From the NCBI GenBank assembly GCA_001017865.1, contig LATQ01000420.1, positions 1 through 8,215 of the forward strand: a DNA stretch of 8,215 nt, read 5' to 3'. Shown here in pieces: positions 1 through 7,137 of this stretch; position 1 is the first letter of the stretch, and every line of letters starts with the position of its first letter. Under the pieces are notes generated by a model. That model was given only the letters and a program-made list of their open reading frames with translations, was not told the DNA's origin and did not search any database. A program made the translations under genes and the position numbers. This stretch comes from Rhodococcus sp. IITR03. GTDB lineage: Bacteria; Actinomycetota; Actinomycetes; Mycobacteriales; Mycobacteriaceae.

Positions 1-518
1 CGCGAGCGCACTGCGGGGATGCCGGCGACCATGGCTTGCAGCATGACACTGTCGTGAGTGTTCGCCGAGGTCACCGCCGTGATCAGCGGGACACCGTCGG
101 CGTCGGACAGGAGGTGGATCTTCGAGCCGTTCTTGCCTCGATCGACGGGGCTGGGACCGGTCAAAGATCCCCTTTTTCACCGCACGTGTGCGGCATCGAG
201 GATCGCAGCGGACCAGTCCAGGTCCCCGCCGGCACCGAGCCGATCGAGGACGCGCCGGTGCAGTTCGTCGAACACCCCGGCCCGAACCCAGGTGGTGAAG
301 CGACGATGCGCGGTCGGGACGCTGACCCCGAACGACGGTGGCAGGTACCGCCACGCACACCCGCTGGTGAGCACGTAGACGATAGCGGTGAACACGGCCC
401 GATCATCGATCGCTGCCCGTCCGCCACCCTGCGGTCGCGGCGAGAAGCCAGGTAGCAGCGGTTCGACGATCTCCCACAACGCATCCGGAACCAGTCGTAA
501 AGACAACGCATCTGCCAC
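1..518 (-). pseudogene. IS5-family transposase, 5' part, interrupted by an in-frame TGA and cut by the window edge
   Basis: This is the N-terminal part of a DDE transposase of the IS5 family. From the GTG at 518 the protein begins MADALSLRLVPDALWEIVEP and has the helix-turn-helix-type N-terminal domain of the family (YVLTSGCAWRYLPPSFGVS, then a VPTAHRRFTTWVRAGVFDEL segment). The first catalytic Asp lies in AILDAAHVR (residues about 105-113). A TGA at 177-179 stops that frame. The same frame then continues with typical family sequence (LTGPSPVDRGKNGSKIHLL, then LITAVTSANTHDSVML) to the window edge, so the TGA sits inside one transposase, not between two genes. The usual residues around the join (VRA(K/V)KxG) are partly missing, which suggests small compensating indels. 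The second catalytic Asp and the Glu lie outside the window. The GTG start was chosen because it begins family-like sequence about 50 bases inside the element tip. Confidence 0.85.
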
Positions 519-550
519 GATGGTGCATTATGCCGCACAGAAGATCCCCG

Positions 551-567
551 CCATAAGAGACATTCTG
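551..567 (-). repeat. Terminal inverted-repeat tip of the left IS5-type copy
   Basis: Read inward on the minus strand this is CAGAATGTCTCTTATGG. It matches the inward-reading tip at 8146-8162 (GAGCATGTCTCATTCGG) at 12 of 17 positions, including the shared block ATGTCTC. Both are flanked on the outside by GCTTA. I read the pair as the 5' and 3' ends of the same kind of element. The exact tip is uncertain by a few bases. Confidence 0.55.
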
Positions 568-572
568 TAAGC

Positions 573-1267
573 ATCGGAGGTCACGAGCCGTACTCCGGAC
601 AGGCCTCGGGCGACGAGCCCGCGGAAGAAGATCAGCCGGCCGCCACCGTCTTCGGCAGAGGGACATCGACACCGAGGATCTCGCGGTAGCCGTCGGCGTT
701 GACCCCGACCGCCACCAGCGTGTAGACATTGACGACACGGCCGTTTCGCGGACTTTGAGCATGAGAGCCTCGTCGGCGACGAACGTATACGGCCCGTCAT
801 GAGCGGCCGATTACGGAAGCTTCGACCTCTTCATCGAGTTCTTTCGCCATGACGCTGACCTTCGATTTCGACAACGACGTGATGCTGAGGGTATCGACGA
901 GCTTCTCCATTCGTCGGGTCGAGACCCCAAGTAGGTAGCACGTTGCGAGCACGGTGGTCAGGGCCCTCGCCCCCCCGCTTCCGGCGTTGCAGCAGTCAAT
1001 CAGGGAAGTAGGAGCCTTGCCGCGGTTTGGGGATGGCGACGTCGAGAGCGCCGACACGGGTGTGGAAGTCGAGGTATCGGTAACTGCCAGGGGTGTTGAC
1101 GCGTTCGTCGGAGCGTTGGCCGTAGCTGGCACCGCACAGTGCGTCGGCTTCGGCGCCCATCAGGCGTCGAGGAACATCGTCAACAGTTCGCGCAGCAGGT
1201 CGGAGCTGGCACCGGTGAGTCGGTCGTCGACAAGCTGGCGTAGGTCGATATCGTGGGCAGTGGTCAT
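573..1267 (-). pseudogene. IS256-family (mutator-type) transposase remnant, truncated by the left IS5-type copy
   Basis: Pieces in several minus-strand frames assemble into the N-terminal half of an IS256-family transposase. The ATG at 1267 gives MTTAHDIDLRQLVDDRLTG. A frame change near 1160 leads into ALCGASYGQRSDERVN and AIPKPRQGSYFPD. There a TGA stands where Trp is expected (DWLLQRRKR in the family), followed by a frame change at a run of seven G. ALTTVLATCYLLGVSTRRME and LSKSKVSVMAKELDEEVEA follow. After more frame changes come ALMLKVRE (first catalytic Asp region just before it) and LVARGLSGVRLVTSDA, which carries the second catalytic Asp. The match stops at 573, where the IS5-type tip begins. 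The C-terminal half with the catalytic Glu is absent from the window. With several frameshifts and a nonsense codon the gene is non-functional as given. Confidence 0.85.
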
Positions 1268-1674
1268 CGCGTGGTCTTGTCTCGAGTGACTTTGGTCGGT
1301 CTCTGTGAGGATCACGCGGTGACCGTCTTTCGTTCGGTTGTGACACGCCAGCAAGCTTATTCAGCGGCGGCTCGTACACCACTCCGATGGACGTAACCAC
1401 CCCCCGGTAGACTAGGTGTCCTTTCGTGGTCGGCATAGCTCAACCTTCGGATGTGCTCCGCTATCCTTTCTCGAATGCCGTGTGGATTCTGGATTGTGCC
1501 AGGGATCAGTAGTTCACAGGCGACGGCATGGTTCTGAGTGCTCGGGACTTGAATCCAAGCTGCTCGCTTCGGCGAGCAGCTTGGATTGACACTCACAGCA
1601 CTGGGCTGTGGTAGCACGGGTTTTACCTCCCCGCGTCCCAGTCCATGGGAGGCAAATCGGTGATCGTCCGATTG
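1268..1674. other. Non-coding stretch between the IS256 remnant and the catabolic cluster
   Basis: I see no convincing gene here; the open frames are short and resemble no family I know. The part nearest 1268 probably includes the upstream end of the IS256-type element, but I cannot recognise its terminal repeat. A perfect hairpin lies at 1552-1587 and is listed separately. A much weaker 5-bp stem (TCCCA/TGGGA, 1636-1650) lies just past the YceI-like stop codon. Confidence 0.6.
1552..1587 (-). terminator. Perfect 16-bp hairpin with TTCG tetraloop, probable transcription terminator
   Basis: The arm AATCCAAGCTGCTCGC (1552-1567) is followed by TTCG (1568-1571) and the exact reverse complement (1572-1587). 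The loop closes as C(TTCG)G, the very stable cUUCGg tetraloop form. It lies about 90 bases after the last stop codon of the minus-strand cluster (1675), which is where an operon terminator would be. Neither flank has a T-run, so it would be the stem-only type often proposed in actinobacteria, and it could act in both directions. A structural or mobile-element role cannot be excluded. Confidence 0.6.
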
Positions 1675-2206
1675 TCAAGGAATCTGGGTTGGGCGAGCGA
1701 CAATGCTGATGTCGACAAACGCGAGCCGTGATACTCCTGCTGCCGGCGGCAGCATAGGGTAGGCCGTGCGATCCATGGTCAAGGTTGCTTCAATATATAG
1801 GTCGTTGTTCGTACTTCTTACCGTCTCGAGCCGCATCTCGCTGCACGCTTCGATGCCTCTGATCTTGACTTCACAAGGGTGGTATCCCTTGACGAGACTC
1901 ATTTTGCTGATACTGACAACAATGCTCGGATGCTGAGCAGTGTGAAGGTAGTGGAAGATCGTAAATGCCAATCTCGTGGTCTCAGTCCCGTATCGATGCG
2001 GTCTGCGGACAGTTGGCCAGTCCCACTCAACTGATTTTCCGAGATCGTGATCGTTCCGTCAGTCACGGGGACGCTCCCGTGGACCCATTTGATGCCGAAG
2101 CTTTAGCGCGGAAAGATATCTTGGATAAGTCCGGGTCGACGGTGTACGTACCGTTCGCAATTGCGGCAGCGACCGATGGGATCGGTTTGTCAGTTGACTC
2201 GTTCAC
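1675..2206 (-). pseudogene. YceI-like (lipocalin-fold) protein, split by two frame changes
   Basis: Joining three frames rebuilds a protein of about 177 residues, the usual YceI length. Frame 1 starts at GTG 2206 (VNESTDKPIPSV) and contains GTYTVDPDLSKISFRAKA, which matches the family's opening strand. After a shift near 2099-2102 comes FGIKWVHGSVPVTDGTITIS, then LSADRIDTGLRPRDWHLRS, the family's central (S)IDTG..(R)D.HLRS signature. After a second shift near 1953-1956 comes HYLHTAQHPSIVVSISKMSL, then LTMDRTAYPMLPPAAGVSRL and the end at 1675. Both shifts equal one missing base. The family binds long isoprenoid-like or other hydrophobic ligands in a beta-barrel. No signal peptide is visible, so this copy looks cytoplasmic. 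The GTG overlaps the preceding hydroxylase stop codon by 4 bases (GTGA), suggesting translational coupling; AAGGG lies about 9 bases upstream. Its role in the pathway is unknown. Confidence 0.75.
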
Positions 2207-3949
2207 AGAAGCACGCCCTTGGGTTCACTCTGACTGGCATCAACTCGCCCGGCACTGGTATCCAGTCGACCGACAACCGTTCCGATCAACGCGGATAGAT
2301 CCTCAGGGAGGTTGTTTCCACGCCATGCCACGTGGCCGTCCGGACGAACGAGTACGAGATCAGCGTCGTAGACGGACGCACATGTGCCTCGTCTACCGCC
2401 AGAGCCTGAAGGGGCATGTTCACGGCGTAGGCTGCATCCATCAGCCTGTTCACGGCTTCCTCGCCGATGAAGCTGACGATGGTGAACTTGTCCCGGAAGG
2501 CATCGAGATGGAACGTCCATCCGGCAGGCGCATGTGCGGTGCGCGTGCACCGGGCACGGTGGAGGGGATGTAGCTCGCGCCGTCGTTGTCGGCGGCGGGA
2601 GTGCCGTCCGAGATGATTACCGACGAGTTGTACACGTATCCCATTTCCACAGTGAAGGTCTCGTGCTCTCCGGTGTTGGATGCGAAGTACTCGGCCAGGG
2701 TGCGGCGGTGTTGTTCGGCTTCCGCGGTGTCGGACTCGATGAGTGCACGGTCGGCGAGTTCCTGGGCTTTGACGTGCACGCCGAGATGGCGGAACGACCA
2801 GTCCCGGGCCATGATTGCGACCGGTCGACGTTCGGCTTCGTAACTGTCGAGAAGGCCTTCGCTTCCGTAACCGTGGAGGACGGCGGCGAGTTTCCAGCCG
2901 AGGTTGACCGCGTCGGCGATGCCGGTGTTGAGCCCGTACCCGCCGGTGGGGATGACTTCGTGCGCGGCGTCGCCTGCGACGAACATGCGGCCGAGGCGGT
3001 AACGGTCGGCGACGAGCACGTTCGCATGCCAGACGCTGCTCTGCAGGACCTCGTCGATTTCGAGGTGGCGTCCGCAGACGGTGTCGAGGAGTTCTTGCTT
3101 GTCGATATCCTCGGTGCGCACACCGTCAGTAATGGCGCTGGTCTGCAGCGTCCAGGTGTCGCGCTCGTCCTGGGCGATAAGCGCGCCGACACCGCCGCCG
3201 ACGAAGAAGGTGTGCCAGAACTGTCCGTGCGCGTGCAGGGTTTCAAGGTCGCGGGACTTGAAGTGCACCTGGCAGAAGGTGATGACGCCGCGCTCGCCGT
3301 CCATGGTCAGGTTCATGGCGCGGCGCACGACCGAAGAGGCACCGTCGCAGCCCACGACATAGTCCGCTTCGAGCGGAATGACGGTGCCGTCGGTTACCGA
3401 GGTGATCTCGATCCGGGCACCACTGTCGTCCTGGTCGACGGCACTGACACGCCAGGGTCGGAGTACTTCGATGTTGGGATCGGCGAGACACCTGTGCATC
3501 AGCAGCTTCTCGACCTCGATCTGGGTGACTCGCTGCCATGCCTGTGCCGGCGTGGTGCCGTCGTTCTTCGAGGCGATCCACTCGGACATCGCCTCAACGC
3601 TTGGGTACTTCCAGCGTCCGACCTGTCGGCCTGCCATCGAGGTGCAGAAGACGACATCATGCGAATGTTCGGGCGCGACACCGACCGACCGGATCTCGTC
3701 GACGAGGTCGAGACGGTCGAGCAGCTCCATGCTGCGGGCGTTCGTCAGATCCATCTTCGGGAAGCGGGTTGTCTGCGGAGCTTGTTCGACGAGGGTGCTG
3801 TGAATCCCGTGCAGGCTCAGTTCGAGCGCGAGAATCATCCCGACTGGACCCGCGCCGGAGATCACCACCGGTCGCCGTGTTGTCACATCGATTGCAGTGG
3901 CGGTGCCGTCCGGGACCTGCTTCCGGTCACGATTTGCCGGATGACTCAT
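2203..3949 (-). pseudogene. PheA/MhpA-type FAD-dependent aromatic hydroxylase, two frame changes near the C-terminus
   Basis: This is a single-component flavoprotein monooxygenase of the p-hydroxybenzoate-hydroxylase fold, phenol-hydroxylase branch. Such enzymes use NAD(P)H and oxygen to hydroxylate phenolic rings. Visible motifs are the FAD Rossmann GAGPVG (residues 32-37), KMDLTNARSMELL (65-77), the DG motif VVGCDGASS (198-206) and the GD motif VAGDAAHEVIPTGGYGLNTG (324-343). The main frame ends early at 2450 after MRLPDGRSI, but the family's thioredoxin-like C-terminal domain continues in other frames. LDAFRDKFTIVSFIGEEAVN follows a shift near 2505-2507. ASVYDADLVLVRPDGHVAWR follows a shift near 2377-2379 and runs to the stop at 2203. 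Restoring one base at each point gives about 582 residues, normal for the family. The ATG at 3949 is preferred over upstream starts because AAAGGAACCACC precedes it. The substrate is unknown; no ring-cleavage gene is nearby. Confidence 0.85.
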
Positions 3950-4093
3950 GGTGGTTCCTTTCGAAGTATTTGCCCCGGTGCGAACTGTGAGTACTGCGTG
4001 TGCGGGGATCACAAACGGTTGGACTGAGGTGAACGGGGCGTCACTCGGAGATCGGTGTGCTTTCAGTGCTGCAGCGCTGACTGCATGCCGGGT
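3950..4093. other. Gap between the SnoaL-like gene and the FAD hydroxylase
   Basis: This 144-base gap is much longer than expected for a tightly packed operon. I see no gene in it. It begins with a stem-loop at the SnoaL-like stop codon (listed separately) and ends with the good ribosome-binding site of the hydroxylase. A second promoter here is possible, but I see no clear -35/-10 pair. Confidence 0.4.
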
Positions 4094-4100
4094 TCAGCGC
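4074..4100 (-). terminator. Weak stem-loop over the end of the SnoaL-like gene
   Basis: GCGCTGA (4074-4080) and TCAGCGC (4094-4100) are exact reverse complements separated by 13 bases. The second arm contains the TGA stop codon (complement of 4094-4096). A competing short palindrome (GCTGCAGC core) overlaps the first arm. There is no T-run. It could attenuate transcription or protect an upstream mRNA end. In GC-rich DNA a 7-bp stem may also be chance. Confidence 0.25.
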
Positions 4101-4483
4101 GCCGCGAGGACGGGACTGGGGTCCATGAAAATCAGGTACTCAGCAACTTTCCCGTTTTCAACGCGTGTGCGGGTGACCGCGGGGAGGGTGAACGACGTGC
4201 CGTTATTCATCGTGTAGGTGACGTTTACATGCAGGGCGGCAAGGTTTCCGTCGCACCACTGTTCGAGGATGACATGGTGCATTCCGGCGACCGATCCCAG
4301 GTAGGACGCCACCCACTGTTGGATCGCCTCGCTTCCTTGGACCGGGTCGTTGTTGCCCATACGGAAGATGCAGTCCGTGGAGAAGAAACCAAAGAATCGG
4401 GCGATGTCGGTATCTGCAGCGTGTAGGAGGTTACGAGTGATCTCAAGGGCGTTGACATTGGAGGAGGTCGTGTCGAAGGTCAT
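4094..4483 (-). CDS. SnoaL/NTF2-like domain protein
   Basis: This intact small protein of 129 residues fits the SnoaL-like NTF2 superfamily, a cone-shaped fold used by polyketide cyclases, ketosteroid isomerases and many small accessory proteins of catabolic clusters. Visible pattern: the helical start ALEITRNLLHAADTDIARFF, the strand FFSTDCIFRMGN, PVQGSEAIQQWVASYLGSVA (the family's G..AI..W/F helix), HHVILEQWCDGNLAALHVNV and the closing TRVENGKVAEYLIFMDPSPV. The ATG at 4483 is chosen because GGAAGCG lies about 9 bases upstream; in-frame starts at 4498 and 4537 lack a ribosome site. The gene follows the acyl-CoA-dehydrogenase-like oxygenase by 72 bases and precedes the FAD hydroxylase. A role in isomerising or dehydrating a hydroxylated intermediate is inference. 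Unlike most neighbours it has no frame change. Confidence 0.75.
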   Translation of the reverse strand: MTFDTTSSNVNALEITRNLLHAADTDIARFFGFFSTDCIFRMGNNDPVQGSEAIQQWVASYLGSVAGMHHVILEQWCDGNLAALHVNVTYTMNNGTSFTLPAVTRTRVENGKVAEYLIFMDPSPVLAAR

Positions 4484-4555
4484 AGCGGTCGCTTCCATCG
4501 CGGTGAAGGTGCTTGTGCGTCGTGCGCCTGAAGGCATATCGGGATCGATCGGGTG

Positions 4556-5717
4556 TCAGAGCAGCGGGTCGGTGACGGGGAGGTCAAGGGTGAATCGACC
4601 CATCGTTTCCGTAGCGGTGTCGATGTCGAGGAAGGCGTGCACTGCCAGGACACTGAGGTCGCGGTGGAAACGTTGGATCGGTGAACCGGTGCGGAAACCG
4701 TCTCCCCCGATGCCTCGCACCATGTCGTTAAGCGCATTGCGGCACAGGTCCGTCATGAAGGCTGCCTTGAGCTTCATCTCGGCGCGATCACGTACCTCGA
4801 ACCTCTCGGGACGGTTCTCGGTGAGTCGTTCGAAGAAGGCGTGCAGGAGTGTTTCTGCGGCGTCGGCTGCGGCGAGGGCACGACCGAGTCGCATCTGCGC
4901 GGCTTGCTTGGCGGATGCCTTCTCCTGGCTCAGAGTTCCCTGGCGCTGAAGAGTGCGGTCGATGAAGGCATTTGCCGCGCCGCGCATAGTTCCGACAACG
5001 ACAGGGGTTACTTCGGCCATAGCGAAGGGCAAGAACGGCAGGTGGTACATCGGGTTGTCGTGGAGCAACATGCCGGGGGCCGCGCCGGTCAAGGCGAGAT
5101 CGAACGGGCCGGTCCGGTAGTCTGAGACGAACACGTCCTCGACAGAGACGTCGTTGCTCGCGGTGCCGGCCATGCCAGAGATGTACCAGGTGTCATGGAT
5201 CTTGACCTCGTTGCGGGGTACAAGGAACCACAGGGGGGCCGGCGCCGGCCGTCTTCGATGGACACACCGGCGAAGGTGAACCATTCGGCGTGGGCAGCAC
5301 CGGAGTTCCAGGCGGTCTGACCGGTGATCCGGTAACCACCCTCTACTTTCTTCACTCCGCGTAGCGGTGCAGCAGTGCCAGCGGTGAGGGTGTAGGCTTG
5401 TCTGCGAACACCTCCCGTTGAGCTTGCTCGGTGAAGATGTTCACTCGCCACGCCGCGCCGATGTAGAAGGATGTGACCCATCCCGTCGAGGGGCATACCG
5501 CGCTGATGGCGCGCACGATTTCGGCTGCGGAATCGAGGCCGAGCTCGAGACCGCCGTAGGCTTTCGGTGTCAGCGTCGCCAGGATCCCCGAGTCGATCAG
5601 ATCTGTGATCGTCTCGTCGAGCGGTGCTCGGTTCTCCTCGGTCTTTTGGGCGCGTTCGGCCAAGATCGGGAGCAAGTCGGTGACACGACTCATCAGTTGA
5701 TCGACGGCGCTGTCCAT
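4556..5717 (-). pseudogene. Acyl-CoA-dehydrogenase-fold flavin-dependent monooxygenase (HsaA/DszC type), two frame changes
   Basis: This is the oxygenase component of a two-component flavin monooxygenase. The family (HsaA, DszC, IacA and relatives) takes reduced flavin from a partner reductase and hydroxylates aromatic or heteroaromatic rings; it does not dehydrogenate acyl-CoA. The ATG at 5717 follows GTGAGGACATC. The protein opens with helical sequence (LLPILAERAQKTEENRAPLD), then AISAVCPSTGWVTSFYIGAA (about 70-89), GGYRITGQTAWNSGAAHAEW, HDTWYISGMAGTASNDVSVE and a C-terminal GSPIQRFHRDLSVLAVHAFL (about 345-364), all HsaA-like landmarks. A frame change near 5394-5397 and another near 5240-5248 split it. 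Each equals one missing base, and correction gives about 387 residues, the normal length. The reductase that would serve it lies two genes upstream. Substrate not determinable from sequence. Confidence 0.85.
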
Positions 5718-5839
5718 GATGTCCTCACTTAGGGAAGGGATGGTTGAACTAGTCGCAGAGTGTTGACTTACACCGACTCGGCATACCCTGGGGGGCGCCA
5801 AAGCGTCTCTACCAAAAGCGATTTGGGAAAGTCTGGCCG
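5718..5839. other. Gap between the RibB-like gene and the flavin monooxygenase
   Basis: This 122-base gap contains no gene. On the minus strand it ends in the GAGG ribosome site before 5717. A TTGACT at 5763-5768 on the plus strand has a TACCCT 15 bases downstream. That spacing is poor, and it points away from all cluster genes, so I do not call a promoter. An internal minus-strand promoter is possible but not visible. Confidence 0.35.
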
Positions 5840-6481
5840 TCAGTACGAGGACTCTTGATGCTTGTCGGGTGCCACAAGAGTGAGGTCGTATCTGTAAGCC
5901 AACGCTTCGGCGTCGCGGGGACCAGCGGTGTTCGTCGGGTCGTTGATGCCGTCGAGGTCGGCGAAGACCGCACCGGAGAATTCCGGTCGTGCCAGCTCGG
6001 TCAACGCCAGCGCGCAGGCGGCGACTGTCCGCCGTTCGCATAGGACATGTGGATTTACCCGCACGGGGACGAGGTGCCCAGGCCTGCGGAGGTCGTCGAC
6101 GTTCGAGTGCGGGTCGGCAAGCGCCCGGGCGGTGAGAGCCCGATCGGCTCCGGAGATGCCGGTAGTGACTCCAACCGATGCATCGACGGCGACACACTGG
6201 CCGTATGCCTGCGCCGACGGTGTGCGTGAACTCGGGACAGCTTCGGGCAGGCCGAGCCGGTCACACTCTCGCTCATGGAGGGCCACTTGGACAAATCCGG
6301 TGCTGTATCGGATGACGAAGGCCATTTGCTCGGTGGTGATAGTGCCCGCACATCCGACAAGTACGAGGCGGGACCCGTGCCGCAGGATGATCAGTTCGCC
6401 TCGTGCAAGGGCACGCATGCTCTCGGCTGCAGTCGACCACGGTGTCCGCAAGCGCGAGGGATAGGCGACGGAGGTGGCCAT
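5840..6481 (-). CDS. RibB-like (3,4-dihydroxy-2-butanone 4-phosphate synthase fold) protein lacking key catalytic motifs
   Basis: This intact 213-residue protein is clearly homologous to RibB, which makes the four-carbon precursor of riboflavin from ribulose 5-phosphate. Matches are MRALARGELIIL (22-33), TITTEQMAFVIRYSTGFVQV (47-66), the block VDASVGVTTGISGADRALTA (99-118) and DPHSNVDDLRRPGHLVPVRV (123-142). The acidic DRENEGD loop expected after residue 33, which supplies metal-binding Glu/Asp, is replaced by RHGSRLVLVG. The GHTEA motif expected after RPGH is replaced by RRTVAAC. The RPGH His is kept. True synthase activity is therefore doubtful; flavin, sugar-phosphate or regulatory binding is speculative. 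Neither other frame restores the missing acidic loop. The ATG at 6481 has a strong GAGGAG about 9 bases upstream. It starts 23 bases after the reductase stop. Confidence 0.8.
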   Translation of the reverse strand: MATSVAYPSRLRTPWSTAAESMRALARGELIILRHGSRLVLVGCAGTITTEQMAFVIRYSTGFVQVALHERECDRLGLPEAVPSSRTPSAQAYGQCVAVDASVGVTTGISGADRALTARALADPHSNVDDLRRPGHLVPVRVNPHVLCERRTVAACALALTELARPEFSGAVFADLDGINDPTNTAGPRDAEALAYRYDLTLVAPDKHQESSY

Positions 6482-6504
6482 GGCGTTCTTCTCCTCAGAG
6501 GGAT

Positions 6505-7124
6505 TCAGTGTCGGGACGATGCTGACAGGACAGGTGCCGTCGCAGGGGTCTTTGGGGTCATACCGTTTCCAGTGCGCGGTGGGGTGTCGAAAACGCGGCG
6601 GTGGTAGTTGAGCGGGTCGCTGTCGTTCTGGTCGGCGGCGACGACGCGGCCCAGCACGATCATGTGGTCTCCGCCTTCCACGATTCGTTCCACAGTGCAG
6701 GCCACCTATCCGGCCGTGCCGACGATTCGGTGTTGATCATGATCAAGGTCCCATCGGACGCCGTGGAATTTGCCGAGTCCGTTCTTGGTGGCAAATTTCA
6801 GTGCGTCGCGGTGTTGTTCACTGGACAGGATGTTCACGTCGAACTTGCCTGATTCGATGACGAATTCGAGGGTTTCGGAATTCCGGTCGAGAGAAGCCAG
6901 AACCATCGGCGGGTTCATCGATAGCGAAACGAAGGCGCTGACACGGTAGTGCCGACAGTTCGTCCACCGTTAACGGACGTGACGACGGCGACCGGAGTGG
7001 CCACATGCGCCATCACGTTCCTGAACGATTCCTGTAGTGAACTCAACGGAAGTGTCCTTCGATCGACCGCGGAGAGCCGCGGGGCTGAAGACGGAGTGCC
7101 GGCGCCTCCATCGACCTCACTCAT
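6505..7124 (-). pseudogene. HpaC/HsaB-like NAD(P)H:flavin oxidoreductase, one frame change and one amber codon
   Basis: This is the reductase component of a two-component monooxygenase: it reduces free FMN or FAD with NAD(P)H and passes it to an oxygenase, here most likely the HsaA-like protein. Landmarks are FRNVMAHVATPVAVVTSVNG (about 34-53), VGTTVSA, then after a frame change near 6933-6938 FVSLSMNPPMVLASLDRNSE, KFDVNILSSEQHRDALKFAT and, near the end, VEGGDHMIVLGRVV with the family's GDH motif. A TAG at 6706-6708 sits where a Trp is expected (GTAG-W-VACTVERI), the same frame resuming directly after it. Corrected length is about 206 residues, slightly long at both ends. The start is uncertain: ATG 7124 is used, but a TTG at LSSLQESF with an upstream AAGGA is a real alternative. 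It is probably the first gene of the cluster. Confidence 0.8.
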
Positions 7125-7137
7125 CGAGGCGACCAGC

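Larger units (their letters stand above)
1..567 (-). mobile_element. IS5-family insertion sequence, left copy (partial)
   Basis: The element body extends from beyond the left window edge to a tip near 567. Read inward on the minus strand, the tip is CAGAATGTCTCTTATGG. Immediately outside it, the interrupted IS256-type transposase frame resumes (…VTSDA, ending near 573), which places the boundary within a few bases. The flank adjoining the tip reads GCTTA on the minus strand, so a short TA-containing target is plausible (inference). This tip resembles the one at 8146-8162. Confidence 0.7.

Noticed and set aside
1537..1587. tRNA-like T-arm (minus-strand GGATTCAAGTCC) beside the hairpin
   Set aside because: No anticodon arm, D arm or acceptor pairing can be built around it, and the stem flanking the loop pairs poorly. 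The bases are explained by the 16-bp hairpin.
1357..1617. Minus-strand open frame of 86 codons
   Set aside because: It reads through the perfect hairpin, shows no family resemblance and has no convincing ribosome site.
1965..2573. Plus-strand open frame of about 202 codons
   Set aside because: It is antisense to the YceI-like gene and the hydroxylase C-terminus, both supported by recognisable family sequence.
2534..4027. Long plus-strand open frame of about 497 codons
   Set aside because: It lies exactly antisense to the FAD hydroxylase, whose minus-strand translation carries all the family motifs. The plus-strand product resembles nothing and is a codon-bias shadow of GC-rich coding DNA.
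5763..5789. TTGACT…TACCCT resembling a plus-strand promoter
   Set aside because: The spacing (15 bases) and the -10 hexamer are poor, and no plus-strand gene follows.
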